DNA of 64,000 nt from NCBI GenBank assembly GCA_941918925.1, contig OW799237.1, positions 75,279,126 through 75,343,125 of the forward strand, given 5' to 3'. Shown piece by piece: positions 22,501 to 34,060 of this stretch. This DNA comes from Phyto melanocephala (lineage: Eukaryota > Arthropoda > Insecta > Diptera > Rhinophoridae). Positions within the stretch are counted from its first letter, which is position 1; the number at the start of each line of letters is the position of its first letter. Under the pieces are notes generated by a model. The model was not told where the DNA came from. It made no database searches and was given only the letters and a program-made list of their open reading frames with translations. Made by a program: the position numbers and the translations under genes.

Positions 22501-23297
22501 ATATTCCCCCTACATGTGTATATATACCAACAAGCATACAATTCTGTAAACACATACAGAAATATTACCAATATTAGATTACAACGGGGGTTGCGAATTG
22601 CACAAGTCTTTTCGTATATATGGATATGTTAGTAAATGCAACAATTTGGCATCACTGCAGCATAGTAAAAGTACAACGTTCATTAAACCATCTTTGGCAA
22701 CACTTTTAAGTGTCAAAAGTTCTTTTTTGCAAACAGTTGGCAGTGCTGCCGCAAATTTCTGCAAATATGACAACAGTTAAGTTTCTGATACAGTAGTGAT
22801 CGAGTATACATACAATGGAGAAGCAAGTAAACATTAAACAACAATTACTTCTTTAAATTAAATTCGTTTATATTTTTAGTTTTTTATTATATTTTTATTT
22901 TTTTGTTTGTGGAATCAACCTTTCTTTTAACTTTTAGTTTATTTCTTATAATCAGAAGTCGTTTTTTTTTATTATAATTTAAGAAAAAGTTGTCGCTTTT
23001 AACACCAACATTCTCAATAATATTTGCTATTACCATTTTCGAAAACATTTTATATATTTTTTGCAAAACGTTCAAAAAAGCAAACTCTACGTAGTTGTTA
23101 AGCAGCTGCAATGCATCTGCAACAGCTGATCGTGCATCAGCAACTACATTTGGCATTACTACCGTAGTGATTCACAAACTTGCAGCATTTACGAACGTAT
23201 CCCACAATTTGTTGTGCACATCGAAATTGGGTGGACTCATTGATTGTTAATATTTTCATATATCCGACGCTGGAAAAAATTCGCTATTTGTCTCAGA
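22501..23297. other. Stretch without confirmed genes; start-codon-plus-donor and E-box cluster
   Basis: A Kozak-like ATACAATGGAGAAGCAAGTAA at about 22809-22828 joins an ATG to a possible donor, weakly suggesting a tiny first exon. At 23097-23153 several CAGCTG/CATCTG E-boxes crowd into under 60 bp. The 89-aa minus frame 22887-23156 turns Lys-rich and is not accepted. Confidence 0.3.
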
Positions 23298-24001
23298 TCT
23301 ATATATATAAAAGTGAAACTCTGTGTGTGTGTGTGTTAGCTATAGACTCCGAAACTGTAAAACCGATCGGACTCAAACTTTGGCAAGTTGTTGGACACAT
23401 ACCAGGGAGTGTTTATGGGTGGAAAAAAGTGGGCGGGGCCACGCCCATAAAAATTAGTTATCAGTTTTAGCTACTTGCACCTGACCGATTTTTCTGAAAC
23501 TTTGCACACATATCGAGCTGTCATGACTAAATAATTTCGTGATAAGAAAAGTGGGCGGGGCCACGCCCCCAAAAAAGTTTTAATTTTGAGGTACTTGCAC
23601 TGGACCGATTTTTCTGAAACTTTGCACACATACTAAGCTATCATAACCATATAATTTCGTGATTAGAAAAGTGGGCAGGGCCACGAACATAAAAAAAGGT
23701 TATAATTTTGAGGTACTTGCACCAGACCGATTTTCCTGAAACTTTGCACACATATTGAGGTGTTATGACGCCCATAAAAGCAGTTATAATTTTTAGGAAC
23801 TTGCACTGGTCCGATATTTCTGAAACTTTGCACACATATTGAGCTGTTATGACTTTACAATTTCGTGATTAGAAAAGTGGGCAATGCCACGCCCATAAAA
23901 AAAATTATAATTTTTAGGTTTTTGCACTTGATATTCAATTAAAATTCAGAATGCATTTCGATTCATTAAGGGGCGTAGCAACGCGCGCCGGGTTTGGCTA
24001 G
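23298..24001 (+). mobile_element. Non-autonomous Helitron, main family (H1)
   Basis: It starts TCTATATATATAAAAGTGAA and ends GGGTTTGGCTAG, with A before and T after, as expected for Helitron insertion between A and T. The GC-rich ACGCGCGCCGGG lies just inside the CTAG end. The interior is a tandem array of about 121-bp units, each with GTGGGC(G/A)GGGCCACGCCC and TGAAACTTTGCACACATAT, starting near 23429, 23551, 23671 and 23877. One unit is internally deleted. Confidence 0.88.
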
Positions 24002-24392
24002 TGTGTTTATAAAACAAAATGTTTTATTTTATTGGGACATTTTCTAGTCTGCTCTACCACAATTTGATAAAAAAAATCCAGAATGTGAAGTATGAACATT
24101 TTAGTTTTCGTTTGTTATTTCAGTCTGAAGTATCTAGTATATCTCTTTGACTATATTATTTGGGTATTATATGAAGAGAATTACTTAAAAACGCTACTTT
24201 ACAAACTGGCAAGATTACATTTAAGCTTAAAAACAATTAATTTTTTTACTTGCGTATTATTTATTTAACAGATGTTGGCATTTTATTATTTCTTCCCATA
24301 ATCTCTAATGTATACAGAGTCAAAAATTTATTAAAAAATAAAATCTTCAACTGTTTAAATGACATATACATACATAACTACACTTTTAAAAA
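24002..24392. other. AT-rich stretch without genes
   Basis: Nothing recognisable was found apart from short ACATAC runs. Confidence 0.5.
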
Positions 24393-24554
24393 CCATATCG
24401 TTGGTCTTATGTAGAAAGGCCCTAACTTCAATTAATGTCACTTTACATAAGAGAAAAAACGTAATAAAAACGGCATTATTATAATGTAACTTCTTTTGAA
24501 AAATTGCTTGCAAAAATTGGAGTTAGGTCATTTCTACATGAGACCCTCGATATG
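24393..24554. repeat. MITE-like inverted repeat
   Basis: GGTCTTATGTAGAAAGGCCC on the left pairs with the complement of GGTCTCATGTAGAAATGACC on the right. The arms extend outward through CATATCG and inward through CTAACT, about 38 bp in all. No clear target duplication or ORF was found. Confidence 0.55.
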
Positions 24555-24665
24555 AAAATGCAAGTATGCCAGTGAAAAAATTACAAAATTGTTTGGTCTT
24601 TTTTTGCATTTTGTAAAAAAAATTAAACTGATGTAATTTTTAACATTTAATTACCACGAAAAATA

Positions 24666-25150
24666 CAGTAGTAACTCGATTCTTTCACATACTTGATACT
24701 TGCACACCTCGATTCTCGCAACATAGAAATATTTTTCATTACGCACTCAGTACTTGCAACATCCGAAAATTTTGAACTCGATACTTGCAACATTACTCTT
24801 GTATTACTCTTGCATGCTGCTTTGTTTACGTTTTCTTAGACTGAATACATTTCGGGAAATCCCTGTCGTTTTATGTTGCTGTTGTACATAATTTGAATCA
24901 GTTTTAAGCTAACTTTTGAGACGTGCGGTGTCATAATGGCAAAGAAAAAATTTACGTTGCTGACAATTAAGGACAAAGCTGAGATTTTAAGGAAATTAAG
25001 TGCTGGATTTTCCACCAATTCCTTAGTTTTCATGTGCATAGATCAACAATAACTCGTGTTAAAAGAAATGAAAAAACCATAAAGAAATTTGTGGCGCATT
25101 CTGAATCCGGCCCTGGGAGAAGAAAGACGCTTAAACCTTCGGAGTTTCCA
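24666..25150 (+). pseudogene. pogo/Tigger-type element, 5' half
   Basis: The terminus CAGTAGTAACTCGATTCT is preceded by TA, with several CGATACTTGCAAC subterminal repeats. ATG at 24936 opens MAKKKFTLLTIKDKAEILRK, and after a frameshift comes RSTITRVKRNEKTIKKFV then SGPGRRKTLKPSEFPK: the CENP-B-like helix-turn-helix DNA-binding region of pogo/Tigger transposases. It is cut at 25150 by a HINE and the catalytic domain is not seen beyond it. Confidence 0.8.
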
Positions 25151-25906
25151 AAAAGTAAGAGTGCTATATTCGGCCATGCCTAATCTTATATCACAACGTG
25201 TAGTCATGCAATAACAGTGGTTTGTGTCACCATTCATCCCATATGAAATACGTACATACATATAAAAACATACATATATAAAAACATCCGATTGTAAAAT
25301 TAAAAATTAACGTATGTATGTTAAAAAAAAAATTTAAAAAAAAAATTAAAAAAAAAAATTAAAAAAAAATAATTAAAATATAAATAATAAATATAAAACA
25401 AAAAAAAATAAAAAAAAAAATTAAAAAAAAAATTTAAAAAAAAAATAATAAAAATATAAATAATATATTTTTTAATAAAAAATAAAAAAAAAAATTTTTT
25501 GGCTTAGCTGGGATTCGATCCCACGTTTACTTTAACCAATATACAAGTTTGTATGTATGTATGTTGTTGTTGTAATGTTGTTTTTGTGAAAAAAAAATCG
25601 AGGTGGTCGTGGGTTTTTGCTCATATCTCAGTTGTTTATAAACCGATGTTTCTGATTTTCAATACCGATCTACCCCCGAATATTTCTGATATTTAAAAAC
25701 CTTACCCGGGTCCAAGCGATTTCGGGGGGCTTCAAAAAGTTGGTTTCAACATACACACGGACAGACTGACAGAGCTTAATCGACTCCCCTATTCATAAGC
25801 TTTCAGAAAATATATACTTTATGGGGTCGGAAATGAAAATTGTAGAAATTTTACACGGAATGACAAACCTATATATACCCTTCACACAGTGAAAAAGGGT
25901 ATATAT
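25151..25906 (-). mobile_element. HINE/DINE-1-like element, family 1 (copy B)
   Basis: It starts AAAGTAAGAGTGCTATATTC with a one-base-mutated hairpin and ends TGAAAAAGGGTATATAT. It contains poly-A/T tracts (25320-25500), the tRNA-like GGGATTCGATCCC box (25510-25522) and all family blocks. It is inserted in the pogo relic. Confidence 0.8.
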
Positions 25907-26940
25907 TAAAGGCCTGCAACTGTTGCACTATACAACATAGCAACATGTGTCACGTAATGCAACTGCTAATGACATATAAAGACAGTGTATAATTTGTTTA
26001 ATTAAATCTGTACATAGTTCTAACAGTGATATTGCATACATGAGCATAGAAAATGAGAAAGTCAACACATGCGACACGTGTGACTTGCACCGAGCCCGGT
26101 TTTCATTGCGTGCAAGAATCGAGTGTCTACTGTATATGTATATACATACATACTCTTCTCCTTCTGCAAAAGTTTTTTAGTATTGTATTGAACGCAAAAA
26201 ATGTCTTTACAAGCAATTTTATTTTTAAAACTAATGCGAGTTCGAGTACTACTCATTTCAGAAATAAAAAATAAAAATAAAAAAATTGCACACAACAATC
26301 TGGTTTGTTGGCAACAGATGCTAAATGTTGTCACCGAAAAATATTTGAGTTGTTTTTACTTATTTATTTATTTTTATTGTGTATTTACGTTTTTTATGTG
26401 ATTTTCTAAATGAATACAATTTGAGACAAATAAAATTGTTTTAGCTGTTGCAATCGCACATCTGTGCCGCTAAGAAAAAACTCATCAACAAACATCATAT
26501 TGTTTAATCATTACGTTTATAATCATGATGATGTTAAGAATTTAAAATAAAATGTGTATGTATGTATATGCTAATGCAAGAAACATTTTAAATTTATTAT
26601 ATTTTAAAATAAATAAGTAATATGCACACATATGTAGGTACATACATATGTATGTATTTATAATTACTGTATTCACAAGGTGTCCTTAATTCAAATGTTC
26701 TAAAATAACAACATAATGAAACTGTTGACTGTTGTGAACGACACCTCATAACTAAGCAGACTTTTAGCCGATTGCCGCAGGTGCCTGAATAGTTATGATA
26801 GCACAATAACAACATACCATACACAGTAGTATTAGTTTAGGATAGTTTTTTTTTTTTGAAAAGCAGTAACAATTGTTTTAAACTATTGTAAAATCATAGC
26901 ACGTTATGACAATATGACGTGTGAATACAGTAAATATGAA
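25907..26940. other. Stretch without genes
   Basis: Overlapping frames at 26053-26401 on both strands carry no domain. The block at 26690-26815 is less AT-rich than its surroundings and not repeated in this window; it could be conserved non-coding DNA, but nothing shows function. Confidence 0.4.
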
Positions 26941-27553
26941 TCTATATATATAAAAGTGAAACTCTGTGTGTGTGTTAGCTATAGACTCCGAAACTGTAAA
27001 ACCGATCGGACTCAAACTTTGGCAAGTTGTTGGACACATACCAGGGAGTGTTTATGGGTGGAAAAAAGTGGGCGGGGCCACGCCCATAAAAATTAGTTAT
27101 CAGTTTTAGCTACTTGCACTTGACCGATTTTTCTGAAACTTTGCACACATATCGAGCTGTCATGACTAAATAATTTCGTGATCAGAAAAGTGGGCGGGGC
27201 CACGCCCCTAAAAAAGTTTTTATTTTGAGGTACTTACACTGGATGGATTTTTCTGAAACTTTGCACACATATCGACCTGTCATGACTAAATAATTTCGTG
27301 ATAAGAAAAGTGGGCAGTGCCACGCCCATAAAAAAAGGTCCCATTTTGAGGTACTTGCACTGGACCGATTTTTCTGAAACTTTGCACACATATTGAACTA
27401 TTGTGACTTTACAATTTCGTGATTAGAAAAGTGGGCAGTGCCACGCCCATAAAAAATATATAATTTTTAGGTTTTTGCACTAGATATTCAATTAAAATTC
27501 AGCATGCATTTTGATTCATTAAGGGGCGTAGCAACGCGCGCTGGTTTGGCTAG
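26941..27553 (+). mobile_element. Non-autonomous Helitron, main family (H2)
   Basis: The TCTATATATATAAAAGTGAA start directly follows an A, and GGTTTGGCTAG is followed by T. Four units of about 121 bp begin near 27068, 27190, 27310 and 27431. The first 200 bp are almost identical to H1, indicating recent common origin. Confidence 0.88.
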
Positions 27554-27639
27554 TTACAAATAAAATTAAGGCTAAAGAAAACTATTAATTAATTATGCTT
27601 TTAAATGAAGTTTATCAGTGTGCAATTATATCTTGCAAG

Positions 27640-27775
27640 CTGATTCAAAATCAAATATGGCGTTTGAAATAATAACAAAAATCAAAAATTTGGGCTAAAC
27701 TACGATATGTACCTGATGGTGAAGGATATTATCAGATTCGGCACGGCCGAATATAGCACTATTACTTGCTTTATT
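27640..27775 (+). mobile_element. HINE family 1, 3' end fragment
   Basis: It ends AGATTCGGCACGGCCGAATA, then TAGCACTATTACTTGCTTT: the intact hairpin and terminal sequence. Only about 130 bp of the element remain upstream. Confidence 0.7.
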
Positions 27776-27811
27776 TGTCATTAAATGTAAAAGACACACA
27801 AAACTTTGTTA

Positions 27812-27914
27812 CACCCAATTTACATGATAAGTTTTATGACGTCCAATTTTCTTAATTCCCTTTTGAAGTTGCTACAAAATTGGACGTCATAAAATTCATC
27901 ATGTAAATTGGGTG
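27812..27914. mobile_element. 103-bp MITE, TTA duplication
   Basis: Long inverted arms begin CACCCAATTTACATGAT and continue through TTATGACGTCCAATTTT on both sides, nearly the full length. TTA lies at 27809-27811 and 27915-27917. A TTA duplication fits PIF/Harbinger. Confidence 0.75.
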
Positions 27915-28147
27915 TTAAACAAATTAATAAATAATAACATTGTTCGTTTTTCGAAAATATGCAGGAGCAACAACAAATAATAAACTTATTGAATTTATTT
28001 TCATTTTCATTAATTTGACCAAATTTCTGCAGAATTATTCTATTTATTTAATTTATCTATCGCTTATGACAAATTTGCAAGAGTCATCAGAGCAACATAC
28101 AGAAAATTATAAAAAAGACAACAACAATAGAAAAACGGTAACAAAAT

Positions 28148-28975
28148 TTAGAATGAGTGCCATATTCGACCGTGATGAATCTTGAACACCCTTCTCCATT
28201 CTTCGTATGCTTCTGGAGATATCTTTGACCAATTGGTCACTAATCGGCAAAGTTATACACAAAAATTATTTAAAAGAATATATATTTTTTAAATATATTT
28301 AATTATTTTAAGTTCCTAAATAATTTTTGAACACGCTTAAAAGCCCAAATTATAAGACGTAATCTCAGCCATTATTTCCAAGAAAAACTAACAAATCGGT
28401 TTGAACTAACTGAGATATAAGCACAAGAGTACAACTACTTCGGTTTTTTTCCTAAAATGTACAAACGGAAATCGATATTTTTCAATTTCTATACAACCGA
28501 GAGAGCCAATATGCCGATCAAATGAAAGGCTTCAGTTTAATACTCATACTGTAGTTAGCTATGAAAAGAAAAAAATCCAAGATGGCGTCATAGATGAAAT
28601 GGCTAATATATGAATCAAATATAGTATTTACGGCTTTTGTACCCTTTAACCCCCACAATATTAGTATCAAATTAAAGGGCTTGACTATTACAATGTGGTA
28701 AGCTATTAAAAAAGTGTAAAATCCAAGATGGCGTTTGAAACAAAATGGTGGAAAAAAATTTTAACCCCAACAATATAAGTATGTATCAAATTCATTTGTT
28801 ACCAGCTTTACTAGCAGAATACAGTTGATTATGAAAAAATTTACAATAAAATACGGCGTCGGAAAAAATAAAGAAAATGGCGTATTGCATGAAATACAGG
28901 CTTGACTTAAACATAAAGGTTAAGAGTATTATCAGATTCGGCACAGCCGAATACAGCGCTGTTTCTTGTTTTAGG
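28148..28975 (+). mobile_element. Rearranged HINE, hairpin-type sequence at both ends
   Basis: The plus-oriented body contains the TCACTAATCGGCAAAGTTAT block (28228) and CCAAGATGGCGT blocks, and ends in the hairpin AGATTCGGCACAGCCGAATA. The other end (28151-28190, GAGTGCCATATTCGACCGTG) is also a hairpin end, in inverted orientation, where a TATACCC end would be expected. Confidence 0.6.
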
Positions 28976-30039
28976 AGTGATGGACTACCAGAAAACGTTA
29001 AATAGGTGATTTTATTAAAAATCAAGATATGCCCTTTTTATATTAACTACACTACATATACTAACTGTAGTGAGGGGTATAACAAGTGTTTGGTGAAAAC
29101 ACATTACAGAATTAATACATAATATACATCATTTCGATTAGATATCTACATACATACATACATTTATTCTTATCTACTTATATACATACATGTGTTTATA
29201 TGCACATAAACATGTAAGGTGCATTGCGGCGAGCACGACCGACTATAACTTTTTTACTTACCTTAATTTTAAACAAACGTAGCATAGAATAAATTCCACT
29301 TCGCCAAAATTAGATTAATCATTCGTATTTATGCGTTGTATTTATCATGCTTTCATTAAATCTTAGAAGTTTTATGTAGATCACCCAAAAAAAAAATAAC
29401 AACAAAACAGTACCCTGTGATGTTTTGCCAACTTTTTTGCGACAAAATCTCAACAGACAATTTGTCGCTTTTCAAAATGAAAAAAGAAAAAAAAAACAAA
29501 TTGTGTTTGTGCATTCACTAGCCGACTGTCAATCAGTCTGTCTATTTTTCGTTGCAAAACTGTAAAATGCAGCAAATAAGAGGTCATTAAAACATGGTGA
29601 GTTGTAAAAAAAAATATTTTTTTTTAAATTGCTGACCAAAAAAAAAACAAAATTCTCATGAAAAATATAAATAATCTTTTCTACTTTGCACAGTGGGCGC
29701 GAAAGCGAAAACAACCGTGATTAAAAAAAAACTTCTCACGAGGAAATATTTAGCTCCTTAAAAGACAAAATGGTCAAATATTCTTATTCGATTAATTCAA
29801 TTAAAATATCGATGAACATTAAATAACGTAATTTGTCATCTGTTATTCTTGTATGTTCTTGTTCATTTGGTAAAGTATGGAAAATGTTAGACTTTTACAC
29901 TCTACTTTTGCATATTTTTTCAATAACGGGTGACCATTTTATTTTTTTTTTTTCATTTTTGTAATTTGAAGCGATTCTACTTTTTGATATTTTTTTTTAC
30001 TTTATACATTTCATCCATTAATATTAAAGCTATTAAACC
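28976..30039. other. AT-rich stretch without genes
   Basis: It contains ACATAC runs near 29140-29160 and a small hairpin GCGACAAA...TTTGTCGC at about 29439-29467. No gene was seen. Confidence 0.45.
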
Positions 30040-30470
30040 ACATTTAAAAACCATTCGTTAAATATTATGAAATTGGGAGAGAAAGTATTTCATTGGTGGT
30101 GGGATAACTCTACCTCTGCTCCGATCGTAACCATTTTTGGTTGTAATAAGGAAATTGTCGTCAAAATTGCTCGTACAAAGTTTCAACTTAATTTCGTCTA
30201 TATTTTACATATATGACATCAAATGTAATTTTTTGTATAGGGGATACTATGACCCCTGCTTCGATCCGTACCATTTTTTTTCTCGAATAAGAAAATTGTT
30301 ATCAAAGTAACTCGTACAATATCTGAATGGAATAGCTGCTATAGTTTTTGAAAATATGTCATAAAATGTGTTCAAATTGTATGGGAGGTACCACGCCCAC
30401 CTTAAGTATAAGACAAAAACATAGCCTATGTCCATTCGGAAATTAGACCTAAAGCACTAGAAAAAAAATT
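30040..30470. repeat. Two tandem copies of a 139-bp unit
   Basis: CTGCTCCGATCGTAACCATT (about 30117) and the related CTGCTTCGATCCGTACCATT (about 30256) begin two diverged units, each with AATAAG(G/A)AAATTGT and GCTCGTACAA/ACTCGTACAA. A GGTACCACGCCCACC block follows. This resembles the interior of a non-autonomous element, but no ends were found. Confidence 0.5.
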
Positions 30471-31422
30471 TTAGAAATTGAATTAATAGCTTCGAAGATA
30501 ACTCATAGCATACAAACACATACATATTTCCTCTTTATTATATTAGCGTAAATAGTCTCCTGAATTTCTTTCACTCTTTACCGAAACTCTCCTTATAGGA
30601 TTTGTATAAGACTCCAAAATAACTAATTAAAAATATTCTATATCCAGACACTATTCTGGCAATTTTAAAACGATTGTGCATTTAACCAATTTTTAATGAC
30701 TGTATGCTTCGGGTCATTGTCGAACTGAAGATCTACTCTTGCTTTCATTAAAGAAATTGTTTAATGGACACTGAACTATGAATTTTTATCACTTTGATTT
30801 TACAAAAAAAGAGAAAATAAATTTAAACTATTTAAGTCATAGCCAAAGATAAATTAATGATATGATTCCCGTTTCCTATTAGCATTAAATTGTAAGTTAA
30901 ATAGTAAACTCTAATAATAATAAAAATAATAGTAATATAGCGATACTGAGAATGGAATAAAATTATATACAGACGAAGCGAAAATAATGACCAAACTGAA
31001 AGAAGTTTCCGAAGTCTTACTAAACAATTATTAGACTAAAAAATCTGATAATGAAGCTGCGAATATGCAATCATTTATCAGGGCCTCGAGGAATTTAAAA
31101 GACGCAGCTCGAAATTTTATCAAAATTAAATGCAATATATCAAAATTTCTTTTGAGCAGTATTTTAATAAATTCTAAATAAAAAGTCATAAAAAATATTT
31201 GCTATAAAATTCGTTTTTGTAACTTAATTAAAAATTTAATAAAAATTGGTTACGAAAATAGGTTGGTGTTAAGAAAATTTTCTAAAAATCATGAGTCATA
31301 ATTGCATTTAGCTCCACACTGCACTGTATATATTTAAATTTATTTCTAACAATTTATTTTATTATTATTTTTGTTAAACAACGTAACACATATTTCCTTC
31401 TATAAAGTGAATGAACCGTTTT
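30471..31422. other. AT-rich stretch without genes
   Basis: No ORF, repeat end or RNA signature was recognised. Confidence 0.5.
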
Positions 31423-31665
31423 TATACCTTTTTTTTTGGCGACAAGGGTATATATGTATAGCATTGTCATTCCGTAATTGCTACGATATTAACTTTCGAC
31501 CACATAAAGTATATATTTTCTGAAAGCTTTAGAGGAGTTGATTGAGCAATAACCGTCTGTCCATCTGTCTACAAAATCGCAACCTAAGTTTCTGAGTTAT
31601 TAGCAAAGAAACACGACTGTCCATATTTTTCCCATATTTTTCCTATTTAAATTAAAATTGTTCAG
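31423..31665 (+). mobile_element. HINE 5' fragment
   Basis: It starts TTTTTATACC and has GACAAGGGTATATATG, CGACCACATAAAGTATATAT and CCGTCTGTCCATCTGTC. It stops where an opposite copy begins. Confidence 0.65.
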
Positions 31666-31666
31666 C

Positions 31667-32312
31667 CATAGAGTGCCAAATCTTATATACCCTTCATATA
31701 GCTAACTATATTTTAATACTCAAGCTCTTTCATTTGATCACCATATTGGGTCACTCAGTTGTACAGAACCTAAAAAATATCGATATCCGTTTGTAAATTT
31801 TAGGAAAAACACCGAAGCAGTTTTACTTTGGTTCTTATATTTTATCTGGTTTCAAACCAATTTGCTAGTTTTTCTTGGGAATAATTTCTGAGATTACGGC
31901 TTATAATTTGGTATAAAAAAAAAATATATATATATTTTTACAAATAATTTTTGCATATAACTTTGCCGATTAGCGACCAATTTCTCAAACAATTTTCACA
32001 AATATCTCCAGAGGCATACAAAATCTACAAATAGTAACAACCGTGTCTATAAATTATCCTAGGGATCTGCTTCCGAATGTTTGTGATATTTTGCTACCTT
32101 GCACGGGTCTTGCCAATGTCAGCGGGCTTCAAAAAGTTGTTTTCAACATACACAAGGACAGACAGACGGATAATGCTTAATCGACTCCCCTATTCACCAG
32201 CTATCAGATAATATATACTTTATTAGGTCGGAAATTAATATTGTAGAAATTTCACATGGAATGACAAACCTATATATACACTTTTACACTGTCGTGTGAA
32301 GGGTATAAAAAT
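31667..32312 (-). mobile_element. HINE family 1, long subtype, minus copy
   Basis: AGAGTGCCAAATCTTATATACCC is a decayed hairpin end (positions 31671-31693), followed by the long-subtype blocks (GCCGATTAGCGACC, ATATCTCCAGAGGCATAC), GGACAGACAGACGGA and a GTGTGAAGGGTATAAAAA end. Confidence 0.65.
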
Positions 32313-32314
32313 TG

Positions 32315-33250
32315 TAACCCCCGTGGTGACTTTTAACCCCACCTGTATAAATAATACCTGGAGAATAAAAAATGAAGAGATTAATAACTGAACAAAGAAT
32401 TTTATTATTTATTTAAATCTGCAATCAATTATTTTAACACAAAGATCATATCGTTAACATTTTAACGTCTGAAGTAATGATTCCTTGCTTTGTTCATGCC
32501 TTAAACCGCTAGACCTCGCTTACTTTGCATAACGGCAAATATTGAACGTATTAATAAAGGACCAAAAACATCAACCAGAAGAAGTTCTGCTCATAACGGC
32601 TCGTACTTCTCTACGGCTCATTAAAAAATAAAATATTTGCTATTATAAGGTGCAATTGGTGCAAGAATTAAAACCCGCAGATCATCGAAAACGTCTAAAT
32701 TTTGCAGTAACACTTGACCAGAAATCAACTTTATTAAAAATCTGATTATGAGTGATTAAACTCATTTCAATGGCTTTGTAAATAAGCAGATTTGTAGGGT
32801 CTGAGGTTCTTAAATAAAATTGCACCTCATTATGCGTACAGTAGTGTGGTGTTATATTCAAAAATATCATTGGGCCTTATTTCCTCGAAAAAAGAGATTG
32901 CTGTAACCGTAAATGCAGAGCGGTATCGTTTTATGAAGAAACATTTTTTACGTCCTGCTCTTAAAAACAGACTATAGATGTAGTTTCAGCAGCAACTTTT
33001 GGCACTTTTAAATTTTAAAAATTAATTGGCCAGCTGGGTTCATCAGATTTTTTAGCGCCCGACTATTTTCTGTGGGATAAAGAAATCAGTATACCTGAGC
33101 AATCCGAGATAATCCTTGAACTCAAGGACAACAGTGTTGCATAAATTCGAGCGCTACAGCCACAATTTTTGAAAGATGTTATGAAAAATGTTCTAAAACA
33201 AGATCATCATTGCGAAGCTGAAAGTAGCATTACAGTTCGTACTTAGTGTA
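32315..33250 (+). pseudogene. Mariner transposase relic, most of length kept
   Basis: A terminus-like CCGTGGTGACTTTTAACCCC lies at about 32319. Frame-jumping translation then gives KVQLVQELKPADHRKRLNF (about 32650), FVNKQICRVWGSE (about 32773), IAVTVNAERYRFMKKHFL (about 32893), INWPAG then LAPDYFLWD (about 33024-33075), and LKDNSVA. These run in the correct order through a mariner-type transposase. The QDGA catalytic region is missing and stops are frequent. Confidence 0.7.
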
Positions 33251-33269
33251 TAAAAAACTTACTTATATA

Positions 33270-33581
33270 CAAGGCATATCCATAAGGTATATGCAACGGC
33301 GAATTGATACAACAAAGCAACTTTTCATGGGATGTTTTATGTCAAGGCCAATTCGTATATCAGGGGTGGAAAGGTTGTTTCTACATATTAAATATAATAA
33401 AATTTGATTAAAAAAAGGATATAAATTTTTTAAACACTCAAGTTCATTGTTTAATACCGAAACCAAAATCACATTTCCTATCCTTGCATTATTAAATGAA
33501 ATCAAGGCGAATTAAACCAATTTTGACAAAAAGTTTCCCCATCAGCTGGGCTGATAAATTCACCTGTATGAATTCGCCTTG
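33270..33581. mobile_element. CAAGGC MITE, longest copy, perfect 8-bp duplication
   Basis: The ends CAAGGCATATCCATAAGG and TATGAATTCGCCTTG match the family. The direct repeat cttatata lies at 33262-33269 and 33582-33589. Internal CAAGGCC/CAAGGCG motifs at about 33343 and 33503 suggest an internal rearrangement or nested insertion. Confidence 0.8.
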
Positions 33582-33599
33582 CTTATATATAAACGAAAA

Positions 33600-34060
33600 A
33601 ATTATTTAATTTTTAAGTCCGATGGTGAATTTCGGCCCACTCTGTAGAATAGTTGAAAAATAATATTAATTTTGTGTAAACCACTTTTCAAATTATTAAA
33701 TCGTATTACCACTTTAAGCTTAATCAAAGCTTTATAGAATCGGTTTAGTATAAGCAGTTTAAAATAACATTTGCTTTGTAGTGGGCGTGGCGCTGAACAT
33801 TTTTTAAACTATTTAATTGTAATTTCAGGCGAATGTGTGTGTATGTTCAAAGCGTTATAAGAATTGGTTTATTAAAAGTAGTTAAAAATAATTTTTACTT
33901 ATTGTGGGCGTGTCACTTTTCAATTTTAAAACTATTATCACGGGAACTTCACGTAAAAGCTAGATTTAAAAATAACACGATTTATAGGAAGTAGTTAAAA
34001 AGGACATGTATCTTGCATCAAGGGAACACTCATACTCATGCCCTCCCTTCTACGTAAAAA
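33600..34060. repeat. GTGGGCG-containing repeat fragment
   Basis: Two related blocks each contain GTGGGCGTG, a TTTTAAACTATT-like stretch and ATAAGAATTGGTTTA/TAGAATCGGTTTA. It is similar in style to family 2 HINE interiors but has no terminus. Confidence 0.4.

Noticed and set aside
22887..23156. 89-aa minus frame starting MPNVVADARSAVADALQLL
   Set aside because: The first third is plausible, but the rest is Lys/Asn/Ile-rich low-complexity sequence with no homology I recognise.
23431..23890. CRISPR-like array (regular repeats at about 121 bp)
   Set aside because: The whole unit is repeated with no unique spacers, inside Helitron ends in a eukaryotic genome.
25510..25550. Possible functional tRNA at the GGGATTCGATCCC box
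   Set aside because: Only a T-arm-like hairpin is present; box A to box B spacing is far too short and there is no acceptor stem. It is kept as a HINE module.
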